Made by a program: the position numbers and the translations under genes. The notes beneath the pieces were generated by a model. The model did no database searches. It was not told where the DNA came from and worked only from the letters and a program-made list of their open reading frames with translations. A stretch of DNA of 64,000 nucleotides from contig OZ244887.1 of assembly GCA_965221415.1 (NCBI GenBank), forward strand, positions 124,001-188,000, written 5' to 3'. This document shows positions 26,299-34,176 of this stretch, piece after piece (position 1 is the stretch's first letter; the number at the start of each line of letters is the position of its first letter). Origin of the DNA: UBA8337 sp965221415 (GTDB taxonomy: Bacteria; Pseudomonadota; Alphaproteobacteria; RS24).

Positions 26299-27198
26299 AT
26301 GACTGTGAGCGAATTGGATAATGTATTGGCCATGTTGGCCGAGCGCGCGGCAGCGCGGCCTGCTGATTTATCGGTTGAAGACCAACGCGCGGGTTTTGAC
26401 ACCGCCGCTGATATGATGCCCTTGCCAGAAGAGCCGCATGAGATTAGCGAGGAAACGCTTGGCGGCGTGCCTGCGCGTAAATTCGTGCCGCAGAACGCGC
26501 CCGCTGATAAGGCTATTTTATATTTTCACGGCGGCGGCTATGTCTTTGGCTCGAGCCTTTCGCATCGGCATCTGATAGCGCGTTTGGCGGTTGATGCGGG
26601 CGTGACCATTTGGGGACTTGATTATCGTCTTGCGCCCGAGCATCCACATCCGGCGGCTTTAGAGGATGCGCTTTCGGCTTATCGCGCGCTTCTCGAAAGC
26701 GGCCTTGCAGGCAGTGATATTGTTGTGGCTGGCGACAGTGCCGGCGGCGGACTGGCACAGGCGCTTATTCTCAAGCTTCGTAATGATGACGTGGCGCTGC
26801 CGGCAGGCTCGGTGTTGCTGTCGCCTTGGGTTGATTTGACCATTTCGGCTGAAAGCTATACCACGCGCAAAGATAGCGACCCGATGGTGACGCATCAGCA
26901 GATTAGCGAGTTGGCAGCACTTTATTGTGAGCCATCGCGCAATAAATCGCCGCTTGTGTCGCCGCTATTTGCCGATATGAAGGGCTTTCCGCCGCTTTAC
27001 ATACAGGTCGGCGACCATGAGGTTTTGCTTGATGACAGCCGTCAATTGCTCGCCAAAGCGCAGGCAGATGGCGTTTCTGCCGCGTTGGATATTTATCCCG
27101 AGCTGTTTCATGTTTTCCAATATTATTGGCCGATGCTGACACAAGGGCGCGATGCACTCGCCAAGGCGGCGGATGAAATTGGCAAAATGCTAAGCTAA
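26299..27198 (+). CDS. Alpha/beta hydrolase, hormone-sensitive lipase (family IV) esterase
   Basis: A 299-residue cytoplasmic esterase. The oxyanion-hole motif HGGG is at 77-80, the nucleophile is S147 in GDSAGG, and the rest of the triad lies in GDHEVLLDDS (Asp) and ELFHVF (His). This is the HSL/family IV set and suggests hydrolysis of short-chain esters. The start is ATG 26299 with GGGAG just upstream; an open frame extending to a TTG at 26278 lacks a ribosome site. It is the last GC-typical gene before the AT-rich restriction-modification pair. Confidence 0.9.
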   Translation: MTVSELDNVLAMLAERAAARPADLSVEDQRAGFDTAADMMPLPEEPHEISEETLGGVPARKFVPQNAPADKAILYFHGGGYVFGSSLSHRHLIARLAVDAGVTIWGLDYRLAPEHPHPAALEDALSAYRALLESGLAGSDIVVAGDSAGGGLAQALILKLRNDDVALPAGSVLLSPWVDLTISAESYTTRKDSDPMVTHQQISELAALYCEPSRNKSPLVSPLFADMKGFPPLYIQVGDHEVLLDDSRQLLAKAQADGVSAALDIYPELFHVFQYYWPMLTQGRDALAKAADEIGKMLS

Positions 27199-27249
27199 GC
27201 GCCCAAAAGAAACAGACAGATAAAAAGAAAACTTTAAGAGGCCTGGATT

Positions 27250-27270
27250 TTTATTACGTATTGTAGTAAA
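27250..27270. promoter_or_regulatory. Operator-like palindrome before the methyltransferase
   Basis: A 21-bp imperfect palindrome with arms TTTATTAC and GTAGTAAA (7 of 8 positions symmetric) lies 36 nt before the methyltransferase ATG and just upstream of a TATGCT -10-like hexamer (27276-27281). It could bind a regulator. No controller-protein gene is seen nearby. Confidence 0.35.
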
Positions 27271-27305
27271 TTGATTATGCTAGGCGCATTTAGAGATTTC
27301 TGAAA

Positions 27306-28586
27306 ATGGATTTGAAAAACAGACTCACTTATATTGACCTTTTTGCAGGGTGTGGTGGTTTATCATTAGGATTGGAAAAGGCAGGTTTTTTTCCTCTTTA
27401 TGTGAATGAGTTGAATGAAGATGCCATCGAAACTTATCTTATTAATAGAGAAGAAGAATATCCTCATTTAAGAGAAAAATATAATTCCCGTGACATTAAA
27501 GAGGCTATTTCAGACCCTAACTTCTTCAATAATTTATTGGATGAATTAGAGTCTGATTTAGGTAGAGACTTCCGACAGGATAGTGTTGATGTTGTAGCAG
27601 GCGGGCCACCTTGCCAAGGTTTCTCTGGAATAGGTATGCGGCGTTCCTACTCAGTTGATAAAGTCCAGTTGCCTTCTAATTATTTGTTTCAGGATATGGC
27701 ATTTTTTGTTCACAATATTCGTCCTAAATTATTTCTCTTCGAAAATGTTGAGGGTCTGCTGAGGGCTAGATGGACTAAAGAAGGAGATAAAGGAGAGATT
27801 TTCAAGGATGTTCTAGAGACATTCTCAAACATCCCTGATTATTCTATTAGATATAAATTAGTCTATGCGAAGGATTATGGGGTTCCACAAAACAGACCTC
27901 GAGTTTTGTTGGTGGGTAAAAGAAACGACATCAAAGGCAAGTTTAGTGATGACGAAGACCCTGTTCTTTCAGGATTTTTACCATTTCCAACATCAGATTA
28001 TCCAGATATCGAAGATATCTTTTCAGATATTGTCGATAAAAAATTTGAATATGGTGGCGTAACAAAATCATACCCATCAGATCCAAAAAACCCCTGGCAA
28101 GAACAAATTAGAACTATACCCAATAAGAAAGGGGTTCTTGAAAAAGGGAAGCCTCTTACAGAGCAGGAATATAGCAAGCATTCTGCAACGGTTGTGGAGC
28201 GTTTCAGTCACATGATTGCAAATGATGGCGAGATACCTGAACATCTAAAAACTAAGAAATTTGCCCAAAGACTACTTCCAAAAAAATGGGGTAACAAAGG
28301 CCCGACCGTCACCGCATGTTCAATGCCTGATGATTTTGTCCATTATGGTCAGGCCAGATCTCTTACGGTGAGAGAATGGGCAAGATTGCAAACTTTCCCC
28401 GATTGGTATCAATTTTCAGGCAAGCGGACTACAGGTGGATTAAGGCGTGCGGGAAACCCCAGAGAGTCCATATTTGAAAGAGAAGTTCCCAAATATACTC
28501 AAATTGGTAATGCTGTGCCTGTAAAACTTGCATTTGAAGTGGGTAAGCACTTGGCAAAAATTTTAGCAAATAACTCGAAAGTTTAA
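27306..28586 (+). CDS. DNA (cytosine-5-)-methyltransferase of a restriction-modification pair
   Basis: A 426-residue C5-cytosine methyltransferase. Motif I is DLFAGCGG (11-18), motif IV GGPPCQGFS with catalytic C103, motif VI ENV (146-148), motif VIII QNRPR (195-199), and motifs IX and X are at the C-terminus (LTVREWARLQTFP and QIGNAVP). The target-recognition region is roughly residues 205-330 and its specificity cannot be read from sequence. The gene and its downstream partner are clearly AT-richer, with codon use unlike their neighbours, which suggests recent transfer. There is no N-terminal helix-turn-helix, so autoregulation of the SsoII kind is not expected. Confidence 0.95.
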   Translation: MDLKNRLTYIDLFAGCGGLSLGLEKAGFFPLYVNELNEDAIETYLINREEEYPHLREKYNSRDIKEAISDPNFFNNLLDELESDLGRDFRQDSVDVVAGGPPCQGFSGIGMRRSYSVDKVQLPSNYLFQDMAFFVHNIRPKLFLFENVEGLLRARWTKEGDKGEIFKDVLETFSNIPDYSIRYKLVYAKDYGVPQNRPRVLLVGKRNDIKGKFSDDEDPVLSGFLPFPTSDYPDIEDIFSDIVDKKFEYGGVTKSYPSDPKNPWQEQIRTIPNKKGVLEKGKPLTEQEYSKHSATVVERFSHMIANDGEIPEHLKTKKFAQRLLPKKWGNKGPTVTACSMPDDFVHYGQARSLTVREWARLQTFPDWYQFSGKRTTGGLRRAGNPRESIFEREVPKYTQIGNAVPVKLAFEVGKHLAKILANNSKV

Positions 28587-28615
28587 ATTAATCATTACTA
28601 ATGCTATAAGGGCGT

Positions 28616-29497
28616 ATGACACCCTTAGACGAATTTAAACTCAGCTATTTAGAGCAGCTAAAGAATGTGCCATCGTTCTCTAACGCATGGAGTACTTGGA
28701 ATTCTTTAGTATCACAAAAGTTCAGTGGTAATGTAACAGGCCAAGGGGTATTTGACCTTGGTGACCACCTCAGTGAAATTTTTCAATCAACAACACAATC
28801 TGGGCGCAGTCAGAGCACTGTTTCTGGAGCAGGAGCAGCATGGGAATGCCTTATAACTTGGTATTTGAACCTAGCATTTTGGGGGACTCCAGTAGTTGTA
28901 GTGAGGCAGAATAAAGAGTTCGTACCTCAGTGCATCTCAGATTGCCTAACCGTCACGATAGCCAATAAACAAACCAATACAGAATCTGATGTATTGGTCT
29001 TTTCGGTGCCTGACCATAAAACTTTTGGTGGCAGTACTATTGCTGATTTAAATAACCATATTAAACCAAAACTTAACCAGACAGACCTTGTGGTTCTTCA
29101 ATGTAAAACCAATTGGAACGACAACTCTCAAATCCCAATGCTGTGGGATATGATTTATAACTCTAAAAGCAGGTTGAGCACTGTAAGCGTTGGTATCAAT
29201 GGATTGAGTCCAGAGTCAGTAAGAAAATTCAAATATGGTTTTGCAACAGTTCCCACAGTCAAAATTGAGAAACTAAAGTCTGATGGCATCAGTGTTCTGC
29301 GGGTAAAGAATTTAACTGGCGGCAATTATTGGGGACACGAAACAAAACCAAACATCGCTGCAAGTATTAAAGAGTTTCCCCATCGGCACTTTGCGTCAGT
29401 GTTTTCTGGTGGTGTGGCAAATCACATTACTGGTAACCTTTCTAATAATGACCCAGACGAACCAGATTTTTTTAAATTAAAATTTAAAACTCCATAG
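28616..29497 (+). CDS. Putative type II restriction endonuclease
   Basis: A 293-residue protein of the same AT-rich composition as the methyltransferase, starting 30 nt after it with AAGGG before the ATG. I do not recognise the family by name. The central part could form a PD-(D/E)XK nuclease core: E77 in AAWECLI, D125 in TESDVLVF and Q162-x-K164 in VVLQCKTNW after a hydrophobic strand. The position directly behind a C5-methyltransferase strongly suggests the cognate restriction enzyme. The endonuclease role is inference and recognition site and cleavage type are unknown. Confidence 0.65.
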   Translation: MTPLDEFKLSYLEQLKNVPSFSNAWSTWNSLVSQKFSGNVTGQGVFDLGDHLSEIFQSTTQSGRSQSTVSGAGAAWECLITWYLNLAFWGTPVVVVRQNKEFVPQCISDCLTVTIANKQTNTESDVLVFSVPDHKTFGGSTIADLNNHIKPKLNQTDLVVLQCKTNWNDNSQIPMLWDMIYNSKSRLSTVSVGINGLSPESVRKFKYGFATVPTVKIEKLKSDGISVLRVKNLTGGNYWGHETKPNIAASIKEFPHRHFASVFSGGVANHITGNLSNNDPDEPDFFKLKFKTP

Positions 29498-29605
29498 CTA
29501 GCCTCAAAGTTTTTATAAAAACCATTGAGAAGGTGGTGCAAACCAGTTTCTTCGCCTTGCTTCAGCAAGGCTGTGCTGGCGGAAGGCAAATAGCACTTTT
29601 GGCGG

Positions 29606-29692
29606 TGGTGCCCAGGAGAAGACTCGAACTTCCACGTCCTTGCGGACACTAGCACCTGAAGCTAGCGCGTCTACCAATTCCGCCACCTGGGC
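29606..29692 (-). tRNA. tRNA-Leu (CAG)
   Basis: The minus strand gives acceptor GCCCAGG/CCTGGGC, a D-arm with GGTAGAC, anticodon stem CTAGC/GCTAG with loop TTCAGGT giving anticodon CAG, a long variable arm (class II tRNA), the T-loop TTCGAGT and an encoded CCA. Its 3' end faces the AT-rich restriction-modification pair, which may have inserted next to it, but I found no repeat of the 3' end on the far side. Confidence 0.95.
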
Positions 29693-29701
29693 TGCTTGCT
29701 T

Positions 29702-29730
29702 GATGTACGGGCGCGGGCGATAATTGTCAA
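29702..29730 (-). promoter_or_regulatory. Promoter of tRNA-Leu
   Basis: TTGACA, 17 nt and TACATC on the minus strand place a start site about 3 nt before the mature tRNA 5' end. Confidence 0.5.
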
Positions 29731-29758
29731 CTCGCCCACCCTAAATTAAGAGCGCGCC

Positions 29759-30553
29759 TTAAATAAACATCAAGATAACGCCCCCTAAGACGATGCGGTA
29801 GATGACAAACGGCAAGAGGGTGAGCGTGCGGGTCATGCGTAAAAATAAGTCAATCGTTAAAAACGCGAAAATCGCTGACAATAATGCCCCGAGAGCAGCA
29901 TCGCCCAAGGCTGCCCAGTCGCCGCGCGCTATCAGCTCCAAAAGCCCGAAGAGGGCGAAGCAGAAAATCACTGGCATGCCCATCAGCATAGAAAATTTTG
30001 CGGCCGCCTCGCGTTCAAACCCGAGCGCGCGCGCCGCCAGTAAAGTAATGCCAGAGCGACTTGCCCCGGGAATCAGCGCAAGCACCTGCGCTAGCCCCAA
30101 AATCAGCGCAGGACGATTTTGCATCGCCGAGAGCTTTTTGGTGTGGGCACCGTAAGCGTCGGCGAGATAAAGCGGCACGGCAAAAATAATGCTCGCCCAT
30201 GCAATCACATATGGGGTGCGCAAATTGTCTAGCAAGCCGCTGGCCAACACCACGATAGCGGTTAGCAAAACCGGCAGGCTGGCCAAAATAATATGGATGG
30301 CTTGGCGACGTTCATCGGTGTTGCGGCGTGCCACGATATCAACCCCGCCCATGAGCAGGCGTATGACATCTTGTCTGAAATAGACCATGACAGCCACCAG
30401 CGTGCCGAAATGGAGCGCGACATCCATGGCGAGTTGGTCGCCTTTTATGTCGGTAAAAGCATGCGCTAGGCTGAGATGTCCTGACGACGAAACGGGAATA
30501 AACTCGGTGACGCCTTGAATGAGCGCCAGAATAAGAATGTGGTCAAATGACAT
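29759..30553 (-). CDS. uppP: Undecaprenyl-diphosphatase
   Basis: UppP (BacA) dephosphorylates undecaprenyl pyrophosphate so that the lipid carrier of peptidoglycan synthesis can be reused. The 264-residue integral membrane protein has the N-terminal signature GVTEFIPVSSSGH (14-26) with the catalytic glutamate, and the second conserved loop PGASRSGIT. About eight hydrophobic segments are visible. It is divergent from the fzlA-like gene, also linked to cell-wall growth. Confidence 0.95.
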   Translation of the reverse strand: MSFDHILILALIQGVTEFIPVSSSGHLSLAHAFTDIKGDQLAMDVALHFGTLVAVMVYFRQDVIRLLMGGVDIVARRNTDERRQAIHIILASLPVLLTAIVVLASGLLDNLRTPYVIAWASIIFAVPLYLADAYGAHTKKLSAMQNRPALILGLAQVLALIPGASRSGITLLAARALGFEREAAAKFSMLMGMPVIFCFALFGLLELIARGDWAALGDAALGALLSAIFAFLTIDLFLRMTRTLTLLPFVIYRIVLGGVILMFI

Positions 30554-30628
30554 GCGGTTAGCCTATCTGCATCGCTTATGTGCTGCAAGCTGGTTTGTGT
30601 TTTTGTGCGCGTTGGGTGCGGCTTTTCC

Positions 30629-30657
30629 TTGCGACCTTGCACCAAGCGGCCTAATTT
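30629..30657 (+). promoter_or_regulatory. Promoter of the fzlA-like gene
   Basis: TTGCGA, 17 nt and TAATTT end 6 nt before the ATG at 30664. This would put the transcription start at or next to the start codon. No ribosome binding site is present, consistent with a leaderless mRNA. Confidence 0.45.
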
Positions 30658-30663
30658 AGGCAA

Positions 30664-31341
30664 ATGGCCACTTTGTTTCATCAACCTGTTTGTCCGTTTT
30701 CGCGCAAGATTCGCCTGATGCTCGGCGAGAAGAAATTCGCCGTTGAATATGTCGAAGAAAGGCCGTGGGAAAGACGCCTCGATTTTTTAATGCTTAACCC
30801 ATCGGGCGAAGTGCCCGTATTGGTCGGCGATGCCGGCACGATTGCGGGTCATTATGCGATTGCCGAATGGCTAGAAGAAAAAGGCGGCGCGCTGCCGCTT
30901 ATGCCAAGCTCAGGTCTATCGCGTGCCGAGGTGCGCCGCATCACGGCTTGGTTCGATGTCAAGTTTCACCATGAAGTTGGCCAGCTTATCACCTATGAAA
31001 AAATCGACCGACGCTTTATGGGCATCGAAGATGGCGGCGGCGGCCCCGATATGGAGGTCGTGCGGGTCGGTATGCATAATCTTAATTTGCATCTGGAATA
31101 TCTGACATATCTGCTGCAAAGCCGCGATTGGTTGGCGGGCGATGAGTTGAGCATGGCCGATTTATGCGCCAGCGCGCATTTATCGTGTCTCGATTATACG
31201 GGCGATGTGCCGTGGAAATTATGGTCTGATTTACGCGATTGGTATGCGCGGGTGAAGTCGCGACCGTCGTTTCGCCCGCTCTTGGCTGACCATGTCGCTG
31301 GCATGCGCCCGCCGCCTTATTACGCCGACCTAGATTTTTAA
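30664..31341 (+). CDS. fzlA: FzlA-like glutathione S-transferase family protein
   Basis: A 225-residue GST-fold protein with N-terminal CPFSRK (C10) and the ERPWERR...LNPSGEVPVL pattern. FzlA in Caulobacter binds FtsZ filaments and links the Z-ring to constriction and septal wall synthesis rather than acting as a detoxifying enzyme. The match to FzlA rests on this N-terminal pattern, the C-terminal RPPPYYADLDF-type tail (here MRPPPYYADLDF) and the position between uppP and queG, which I recall as typical for alphaproteobacteria. An ordinary GST cannot be excluded. The gene has no visible ribosome binding site. Confidence 0.75.
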   Translation: MATLFHQPVCPFSRKIRLMLGEKKFAVEYVEERPWERRLDFLMLNPSGEVPVLVGDAGTIAGHYAIAEWLEEKGGALPLMPSSGLSRAEVRRITAWFDVKFHHEVGQLITYEKIDRRFMGIEDGGGGPDMEVVRVGMHNLNLHLEYLTYLLQSRDWLAGDELSMADLCASAHLSCLDYTGDVPWKLWSDLRDWYARVKSRPSFRPLLADHVAGMRPPPYYADLDF

Positions 31342-31342
31342 G

Positions 31343-32491
31343 GTGGGTGGCGCGTCACATGATGAGGGCTTAAAAGCGGAAATTATCGCGCGCGCGCAAG
31401 CCGAAGGGTTCGATGGCTGCCGCATCATCCATGCCGCGCTCGAGCCCGAAGCAGGCGTTGGATTACAAAACTATTTGGCAGCTGGCCATCATGGGCAAAT
31501 GAGTTGGATGGAAGCCCGCGCGGATGAGCGCAGCACACCGCAAAACCTATGGCCTGATGCGCAAAGCATTATTATGTTGGGGCTGAATTATGGGTCAGAT
31601 AGCAACCCGCTAGATGGCTTGGCCGCAGATGATAAAGGTCTGATATCGGTCTATGCGCAACGGCGTGATTATCATGATGTCGTGAAAAAGAAACTGAAAA
31701 GCCTCGCCCGTTGGCTGGTCGAGGTGGGCGGCGGTGAGGTTAAAGTATTTGTCGATACAGCCCCCGTGATGGAAAAGCCATTGGCGCAAAAAGCCGGGCT
31801 TGGATGGCAGGGCAAGCACACGAATCTGGTCTCGCGCGAGATGGGGTCGTGGTTGTTTTTAGGGTCAATTTTTACAACGCTCGTGCTGCCGCCCGATGCA
31901 CCGATGAGCGACCATTGCGGCTCGTGTTCGGCGTGTCTCGATGTGTGTCCGACCGATGCTTTCCCCGCGCCCTATCAGCTTGATGCAAGACGGTGCATTT
32001 CTTATTTGACGATTGAGCATAAGGGCATGATTGCGCGTGCGTTGCGCAAGCCCATGGGCAATCATATTTATGGCTGCGACGATTGTCTGGCTGTCTGCCC
32101 GTGGAATAAATATGCCGAGACCGCCCATGAGGCAAAACTCGCCATGAAGAATGAACTGCATCTGCCCGATTTGGTGATGCTGTCGCAATTGGATGAGGCG
32201 CAGTTTCGCGAGTTTTTTAAAACCACGCCGATTAAGCGCGCAGGGCGTGATAGCTTTATCCGCAATGTGATGATTGCACTTGGCAATGTGCGCCAGCCAA
32301 ACGCTGCGCAACGCGAGGCTGTCATCGCACGGCTAGATGATACGGCGGGTGTTGTGCGCGCGCATGCGGTGTGGGCGTTGAGCCAATTTGATTTAGCCTA
32401 TACGCAAAATTTGGCCGCCGCTTTCATGGCCAAAGAAACCGATAGCGATGTCCTTGCCGAATGGCAGGCAGTTCTGGAAGGCGCATCATGA
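31343..32491 (+). CDS. queG: Epoxyqueuosine reductase
   Basis: QueG reduces epoxyqueuosine to queuosine at the tRNA wobble position using cobalamin and two [4Fe-4S] clusters. The 382-residue protein shows CGSCSACLDVCP (C192, C195, C198, C202) and YGCDDCLAVCPW (C245, C248, C252), the latter typical of QueG. A C-terminal HEAT-like region follows (about 310-375). The start is GTG 31343, one base after the fzlA stop; no other in-frame start is close. The stop overlaps the next gene as ATGA. Confidence 0.93.
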   Translation: MGGASHDEGLKAEIIARAQAEGFDGCRIIHAALEPEAGVGLQNYLAAGHHGQMSWMEARADERSTPQNLWPDAQSIIMLGLNYGSDSNPLDGLAADDKGLISVYAQRRDYHDVVKKKLKSLARWLVEVGGGEVKVFVDTAPVMEKPLAQKAGLGWQGKHTNLVSREMGSWLFLGSIFTTLVLPPDAPMSDHCGSCSACLDVCPTDAFPAPYQLDARRCISYLTIEHKGMIARALRKPMGNHIYGCDDCLAVCPWNKYAETAHEAKLAMKNELHLPDLVMLSQLDEAQFREFFKTTPIKRAGRDSFIRNVMIALGNVRQPNAAQREAVIARLDDTAGVVRAHAVWALSQFDLAYTQNLAAAFMAKETDSDVLAEWQAVLEGAS

Positions 32492-33351
32492 GCAAGCATA
32501 TGTTGTTTTTTGGGTTTGGCTTTTGCGCTAGCGCCTTGATGCCCGTGCTGGCTGCGCAAGATTGGCGCTTCAGTGCGACATGCCGCGATAAAGAAAAAGC
32601 CGACGCTTTGCGCGTGCGCGGTGTGTCGCCGCTTTTGCTCGGTGACGATGCATTGGATGATATGGATGATATCAGTCATATATTGCTCTCTGCGCCGCCG
32701 AGCGAGAATGGCGACCCCGCTTTGCCGATATTGTCCGATGCGCTTGCGGGCGCGGCGGCGCAGCTGCAATGGATAGGCTATTTGTCGACCACGGGGGTTT
32801 ATGGCGACCATGGCGGTGCGTGGATAGACGAAGAAACGCCGTCGGGGTCAATCAGTGCGCGGGGGCAGCGGCGTGTCGATGCCGAAGCGGCGTGGGCAAG
32901 CTTTGCTGCGTTGCATGATTTGCCGCTGCATTATTTTCGCCTTGCGGGTATTTATGGGTCTGGCCGCAATCAGCTCGCGGCGCTCAAAAACGGCACGGCG
33001 CGGCGTATCGACAAAAAGGGGCAGGTGTTCTCGCGCATCCATGTCGATGATATTGCGACTATCTTGCACGCATCTATCGCGCGGCCAAATCCGGGGCGAG
33101 CGTATAGCGTGTGCGATGACGAACCCGCCCCGCCGCAAGATGTGGTGGCTTTCGCCGCCGCGCTTTTGGGGCAAGAGCCGCCGCCGCTCATCGCTTTTGA
33201 GCAAGCTGATTTGTCGCCCATGGCGCAAAGCTTTTATGCCGAGAATAAGCGGATTAAAAACCAGCGGCTGAAAGATGAGTTGGGCGTGGCACTGGCCTAT
33301 CCGAGTTACCGTGAGGGCTTGCGCGCTCTATTCGAGGCGGGTGCGTTTTAA
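32488..33351 (+). CDS. NAD(P)-binding SDR/epimerase-family protein (YeeZ-like)
   Basis: A 287-residue Rossmann-fold protein beginning MLFFGFGFCASAL, a GxGxxA-type dinucleotide site, with YLSTTGVYGD and HYFRLAGIYGSGRN segments as in atypical extended short-chain dehydrogenases (YeeZ/YbjT class). The catalytic YxxxK is not obvious. The ATG at 32488 overlaps the queG stop and has GGAAGG upstream. Substrate is unknown. Confidence 0.75.
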   Translation: MSKHMLFFGFGFCASALMPVLAAQDWRFSATCRDKEKADALRVRGVSPLLLGDDALDDMDDISHILLSAPPSENGDPALPILSDALAGAAAQLQWIGYLSTTGVYGDHGGAWIDEETPSGSISARGQRRVDAEAAWASFAALHDLPLHYFRLAGIYGSGRNQLAALKNGTARRIDKKGQVFSRIHVDDIATILHASIARPNPGRAYSVCDDEPAPPQDVVAFAAALLGQEPPPLIAFEQADLSPMAQSFYAENKRIKNQRLKDELGVALAYPSYREGLRALFEAGAF

Positions 33352-34118
33352 ATAAGCAGACCCTCGAGCAAGTGCTGCATTTTTTCAATCTCATGGGGTT
33401 CGGATAGGCGATGGTCACCGTTTTTGATGAAATGCAATTCGACATCATCGCTTGCTACTTGCTCGGCCAGCTCAAGCGAATGCTGCCACGGCACGGCATC
33501 ATCTTTTTGCCCGTGCAAAATACGGATGGGAATATCGATGTCGATTTTGTTGTCCAGCATCAGATGGCGGCGGCCATCCTCGATGAGCGCTTTGGTGATA
33601 GGATAGCCGTCAGGGTCATAGCTTGATGGGTTCATCACCTGTCCTTCTTGCAGTAATTTCTGCTGCGCTTTTGGCGAAAAATTATCCCACATTAGCCGCT
33701 CGGTCATATCGGTGGCAGGGGCGATTAACACCAATGCGGCGACTTTTTGCGGGCGGTCAAGTGCTGCCATAAGCGACAGCCAGCCGCCAAAACTAGAGCC
33801 GACAAGAATCTGCGGGCCATCGCAGAGCGCATCCAGCACGTGCAGAATATCGCCGCGCCAATGGCTCATCGTGCCATCGGTAAACGCCCCTGACGATGCG
33901 CCATGGCCAAAATAATCAAACCGCGTATAGGCTTGCCCGCGTGCTGCTGCCCAATCGGATAGGGCGCAAGCCTTGGTGCCACCCATGCCCGAGCGAAACC
34001 CGCCGCAAAAAATCACACCGTGGGGTTTGCCTGCTTGTTGTTGATAGGCAATTTTCTGCGCACCGAGGCTGCTATTTGGCGATGCGGCGCGGTCGAGAAA
34101 ATCTATATCAGAGTTCAT
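33348..34118 (-). CDS. Alpha/beta hydrolase, ABHD10-like
   Basis: A 256-residue serine hydrolase. The nucleophile is S109 in GSSFGGW, the oxyanion-hole strand is GVIFCGGFRSGMGGTKA, and the RFDYFGHGASSG segment resembles the ABHD10/palmitoyl-thioesterase-like group. The late Asp in HGQKDDAVPW and His in NGDHRLS complete a triad. The start is set at ATG 34118 with AGGGG 10 nt upstream; the open frame continues much further upstream but that part is antisense to the glycosyltransferase. The natural substrate is unknown. Confidence 0.85.
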   Translation of the reverse strand: MNSDIDFLDRAASPNSSLGAQKIAYQQQAGKPHGVIFCGGFRSGMGGTKACALSDWAAARGQAYTRFDYFGHGASSGAFTDGTMSHWRGDILHVLDALCDGPQILVGSSFGGWLSLMAALDRPQKVAALVLIAPATDMTERLMWDNFSPKAQQKLLQEGQVMNPSSYDPDGYPITKALIEDGRRHLMLDNKIDIDIPIRILHGQKDDAVPWQHSLELAEQVASDDVELHFIKNGDHRLSEPHEIEKMQHLLEGLLI

Positions 34119-34176
34119 ATGAGGGATGCCCCTTTTTGATTTGGTTTTACAGTTAACTTCGTTTGTGAATCCAATT

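Noticed and set aside
29554..29571. GCCTTGC/GCAAGGC hairpin after the putative endonuclease gene
   Set aside because: A perfect stem but no T run on either strand, so it is not called as an intrinsic terminator.
27199..29692. Integration of the RM pair at tRNA-Leu with flanking attachment repeats
   Set aside because: The 3' part of the tRNA is not repeated in 27199-27305, and there is no integrase gene.
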